Source: Nymphaea colorata (lineage: Eukaryota; Streptophyta; Magnoliopsida; Nymphaeales; Nymphaeaceae). From it: a stretch of 64,000 nt of DNA. Positions 61,080 to 64,000 of the stretch are shown here, piece by piece. Under the pieces are notes generated by a model. The model made no database searches. It saw nothing but the letters and a program-made list of their open reading frames with translations, and was not told the DNA's origin. How positions within the stretch are numbered: position 1 is the stretch's first letter; the number at the start of each line of letters is the position of its first letter. Position numbers and translations under genes: made by a program. The stretch is taken from the NCBI RefSeq assembly GCF_008831285.2, contig NC_045147.1:6056334-6120333 (forward strand), in the 5' to 3' direction.

Positions 61080-64000
61080 ATGGCAGCCTCTTCTTCCTCG
61101 TCGATGGTCAGTCAAACTGAAATCGGAACTGTGAGACCCGAGAACGTTCCTATGCAGGTTATTACTCTTCGCCTCACAAAGGAGAACTATTTCTCGTGGT
61201 CGCCGGCTATGACTATGGGGATTGCTGGCCGTGGTCGGATGGCCTATATCGACGGGAGCAACCCTGAACCAGCAAGAACAAATGATGTGTGGCACACTTG
61301 GTTCCTTGAGGACAACCAAGTAAAAACGTGGATTGTCAACTCTGTCTCCGCTGAGATTCAACCTCTTATCCTTCGGAAGAAGACTGCACGGGACATGTGG
61401 GTGGTCCTTGAGCAAATGTATGGCCAGAAGAAGACGGCCATTCGCACTTATCAAGTAATGAAGACTGTTTATAACCTCCGCCAAGGGAACTCTTCTGTTG
61501 CAGAATACTATGGGGCCTTGAAAGCCAAGTGGGAAGAACTTGACTATCACTCAGATATTCCGTGGCACTGTCCCCACGATCAGGCCCTTTACATTGCCCA
61601 GAAATGGAAAAACAGAGTGTTCGTCTTTTTAGCTGGCTTAAATGATGAGTTTGAAGGTGTTCGGAGCCAGATTCTGAATTCTGGAGAGGTGTCCAGTATT
61701 GAAGATGTATACTCGGTTGTTGAAGCAGAAGAACAGAGAAGGCTGGTCACCAATGAAAGCAAGAGGGATCTTGGTCTCTCTCATGAGCGATCAGCCCTTG
61801 TGAGCCGTGGACCTGGAGGCTTGGGTAGACCCCCTCACCGATGCACACACTGCAAGAAGACGGGTCACACTGTCGATTACTGTTGGGATCTCTATCCAGA
61901 CAAGAAAGGAAATAGAGGGAGGTCTTCTAGTGGGAAAACACCTGGGCCTGAGGCGCCCAAATCCAGTGGGGAAAAACTCTCTATTTCGGCTGATCAGCTT
62001 CGTGAACTAAGGGCTTATTTGGGCAGGATCGATGTCAACACGATTGAGACCTCAGAGGAAACTACAGCGAATCATGCTCTTGCAATTATTGGCAATAAAG
62101 GTAACTCTTCTGTGGGGGAATGGATTGTTGATAGTGGTGCTACTCATCACATGACAGGTAATCCAAAATTGTTTCATGAGTATAAGTTGTCCTCGAGAAG
62201 GGAACGTGTTTCTCTTGCAGATGGTTCCTCTACCTATGTGGCAGGCGAAGGCACTCTGTCCTTGTTGGACAAATTTCATGTGCAGGGCGCATTACATGTC
62301 CCTCAGTTTCCTTTAAATCTCTTGTCAGTCAGTAGACTTACAAAAGAATTGAATTGTGAGCTTATTTTCTCTGCCGATCGCTGTGTTTTGCAGGACTTGG
62401 TGACAGGGAAGAGGATTGGGATTGGTTTAGCTTCTGATGGCTTATATCGTCTTCCCATACGTGTGGCTACTGCTATGTTGACAGCGATCCGCAAGACAGA
62501 TAAGAGAAGAGAAGATTGTCTTCAGTCCTTTATGTACTGGCATGAACGTTTTGGGCATTTACCTTTTGGGATTTTGAAATATTTGTTTCCAGACTTGTGT
62601 TCCTCCTTTGATTTGTCTTCCATTTCTTGTGATGTTTGTCAGTTTGCCAAACATGTGAGGGCTTCGTACCCTCTTTCTACTAGTTGTGTTAATGAAGTTT
62701 TTTCCCTGATTCACTCTGATGTATGGGGGCCTTCGGGTATTCATACCCGTCAAGGTTTTCAATATTTTATCACTTTCATTGATGATTTCTCTCGTGCTAC
62801 ATTTGTGTACTTGTTAAAAGACCGCAGTGAGGTTCCTCGTATCATCGAGACATTCATTCTTCTTGTGCATACCCAATATGGTGCGAATGTTAAAACTTTC
62901 CGGTCCGATAATGCCCGTGAATACATGTGTCAGTCTGTTGAGGAGTTTCTTAGACAAAAGGGGATTGTTCATGAGACATCTTGTAGTTACACCCCCCCTC
63001 AAAATGGGGTAGCTGAAAGGAAAAATCGTCAACTTCTTAATGTCACCAGGGCTCTTTTGTTTCAGCGAAACCTTCCTAAACACTATTGGGGTGATGCAGT
63101 TCTTACTAGTGTCTATCTTATTAACCGCATGCCCAGTCGTGTTTTGAATGGTCGTCCACCGTTCCTACTTCCTCCTCGTGTTTTTGGTTGTGTATGTTTT
63201 ATCCATGATCACAGTCCAAATGTCAAGAAACTTGATCCTAGGTCTATCAAAGGTGTCTTTGTTGGATACTCTCCTACGCAAAAAGGATACAAATGTATTG
63301 ATCCTATTACTGGTCGAGTTTATGTTACGAGGGATGTTACCTTCTTGGAACATGCCTCTTACTTTGGTGAGAATCCTCTTCACGAGGAGCAGTCTGTGGG
63401 CAGGGAAGAGTATTCTCAGAGACAGGAACTTCTGTTTACAGATTTTTTGGACTACACGAAAGCAGAATCGCTTACCACGGTTGATGTGCCTGAGAAGGAG
63501 GAAAGGTGTGACACGAGCATTGAGAAGGAAGGCTCTCGGTTGTTTGGACAGTTCTACTCTAGACGAGGTACTCGGACAGAGATGATGACTTGTGATGGTA
63601 GATCTACTTCCAATCCCAATGCCACTCCTTCCCTGGATGAACCAAGTCCTACCGTGGAGACTATGGAGACTCATGATGAGGTTGAAAAGAAGAATGAAGA
63701 TCTTCCCATTGCCTTGAGAAAGGGTGTCAGGTCATGTACTCAACACTCCATTGGTAATTTTGTATCTTATTCCAGACTTGGAAAAGATTACAAGTGTTTT
63801 GTTTCTACTCTTTCTTTGGCTGTGATTCCCAGGACTGTTGCTGAAGCTCAAAGTGACTCCAAGTGGGCTGATGCAATGAAAGAAGAAATAGATGCCCTGA
63901 GAAGAAATATGACACGGGAAGTGGTGAAGATTCCTGAAGCCGCTCACTTAGTCGGATCCAAATGGGTGTATACCATCAAGTACAAACCAGATGGGAGTGT
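61080..64000 (+). CDS. Copia 7 Gag-Pol polyprotein, 973 codons in window, no stop
   Basis: The start is the ATG at 61080 ([12 protein letters not shown]). Domains: Gag (RLTKENYFSWSPAMTMGIAG), zinc knuckle near residue 254 (CTHCKKTGHTVDYC), protease near 348 ([14 protein letters not shown]), pre-integrase ([28 protein letters not shown]), integrase core ([37 protein letters not shown]), and the RT start ([20 protein letters not shown]) at the edge. No stop or frameshift was seen. Compared with Copia 4 a short in-frame gap lies after RVLNGRPPF (about 63155), with LPPRVFG following directly. RT and RNase H must lie beyond 64000, so whether it is intact is unknown. Confidence 0.93.
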   Translation, partial: MAASSSSSMVSQTEIGTVRPENVPMQVITLRLTKENYFSWSPAMTMGIAGRGRMAYIDGSNPEPARTNDVWHTWFLEDNQVKTWIVNSVSAEIQPLILRKKTARDMWVVLEQMYGQKKTAIRTYQVMKTVYNLRQGNSSVAEYYGALKAKWEELDYHSDIPWHCPHDQALYIAQKWKNRVFVFLAGLNDEFEGVRSQILNSGEVSSIEDVYSVVEAEEQRRLVTNESKRDLGLSHERSALVSRGPGGLGRPPHRCTHCKKTGHTVDYCWDLYPDKKGNRGRSSSGKTPGPEAPKSSGEKLSISADQLRELRAYLGRIDVNTIETSEETTANHALAIIGNKGNSSVGEWIVDSGATHHMTGNPKLFHEYKLSSRRERVSLADGSSTYVAGEGTLSLLDKFHVQGALHVPQFPLNLLSVSRLTKELNCELIFSADRCVLQDLVTGKRIGIGLASDGLYRLPIRVATAMLTAIRKTDKRREDCLQSFMYWHERFGHLPFGILKYLFPDLCSSFDLSSISCDVCQFAKHVRASYPLSTSCVNEVFSLIHSDVWGPSGIHTRQGFQYFITFIDDFSRATFVYLLKDRSEVPRIIETFILLVHTQYGANVKTFRSDNAREYMCQSVEEFLRQKGIVHETSCSYTPPQNGVAERKNRQLLNVTRALLFQRNLPKHYWGDAVLTSVYLINRMPSRVLNGRPPFLLPPRVFGCVCFIHDHSPNVKKLDPRSIKGVFVGYSPTQKGYKCIDPITGRVYVTRDVTFLEHASYFGENPLHEEQSVGREEYSQRQELLFTDFLDYTKAESLTTVDVPEKEERCDTSIEKEGSRLFGQFYSRRGTRTEMMTCDGRSTSNPNATPSLDEPSPTVETMETHDEVEKKNEDLPIALRKGVRSCTQHSIGNFVSYSRLGKDYKCFVSTLSLAVIPRTVAEAQSDSKWADAMKEEIDALRRNMTREVVKIPEAAHLVGSKWVYTIKYKPDGS

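Larger units (their letters stand above)
60391..64000 (+). mobile_element. Copia element 7, 5' part, continues past the window
   Basis: The 5' LTR (60391-60638) is followed by the primer site TGGTATCAGAGC, a GC-rich leader and a gag-pol frame still open at the window edge. The 3' LTR lies outside. It belongs to the Copia 3/4 group by LTR and protein. Confidence 0.92.

Overview
The window is nuclear DNA of a land plant, almost certainly a seed plant with a large, transposon-rich genome. The evidence is plant-type Copia and Gypsy retrotransposons with initiator-tRNA-Met primer sites (TGGTATCAGAGC), hAT- and Mutator-like MITEs, AT-rich introns with plant splice sites, and one split host gene. 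Species cannot be told from the sequence. I see no bacterial-style operons, CRISPR arrays, rRNA or tRNA genes.

The only host gene I can recognise lies on the minus strand and runs through most of the window. Seven coding exons (47966-47865, 39411-39326, 39237-39115, 30744-30675, 30603-30512, 9505-9401, 9332-9219) join in frame into the C-terminal 229 or so residues of a plant prolyl-oligopeptidase family (S9) serine peptidase. They hold Ser in GRSAGG, Asp in QGLDDK and His in EQHGFRK. Three introns are tiny (68-88 nt) and three are huge (8.4, 8.4 and 21.0 kb). At least 16 kb more intron lies upstream, and the N-terminal exons are outside the window. Nearly everything else in 9.5-64 kb is transposon sequence inside these introns.

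Layout: 240-1345 decayed LINE; 1350-3420 decayed Gypsy (minus); 3.4-9.2 kb mostly unassigned, with a 64-bp tandem duplication, an LTR/promoter-like stretch and a hAT MITE; 9.2-9.5 kb last two peptidase exons; 10.9-12.5 kb Copia scraps; 13110-29512 a four-element nest (long solo LTR in long solo LTR, holding two full-length Copia elements, each with matching target-site duplications); 29.9-30.1 kb solo Copia LTR; 30.5-30.7 kb two exons; 30859-34900 mosaic Copia; 34901-35998 terminal-inverted-repeat element with purine/pyrimidine arms; 36010-38783 deleted Copia interrupted by a solo-LTR fragment; 39.1-39.4 kb two exons; 40041-40610 Mutator-like MITE; 41625-46914 Copia with identical LTRs and one frameshift; 47.9 kb exon; 48.5-64 kb further Copia elements and two long solo LTRs, ending in a Copia whose reading frame is still open at the window edge.

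The retroelements fall into several groups: a Copia group with related LTRs and GC-rich leaders (the elements at 22170, 30859, 41625, 60391 and the fragment at 56620), a second Copia group (16470, and the pol part of 30859), a third (36010 and 48517), a fourth (49677, with a leader resembling 11700-12100), and a non-coding family of about 2.5-3.5 kb TG...CA units that look like solo LTRs (five copies). No new enzyme system was found. The most interesting points are the scattered but intact peptidase gene, the mosaic Copia, and a palindromic GGGTC/GACCC motif near the 5' end of LTRs from unrelated families.
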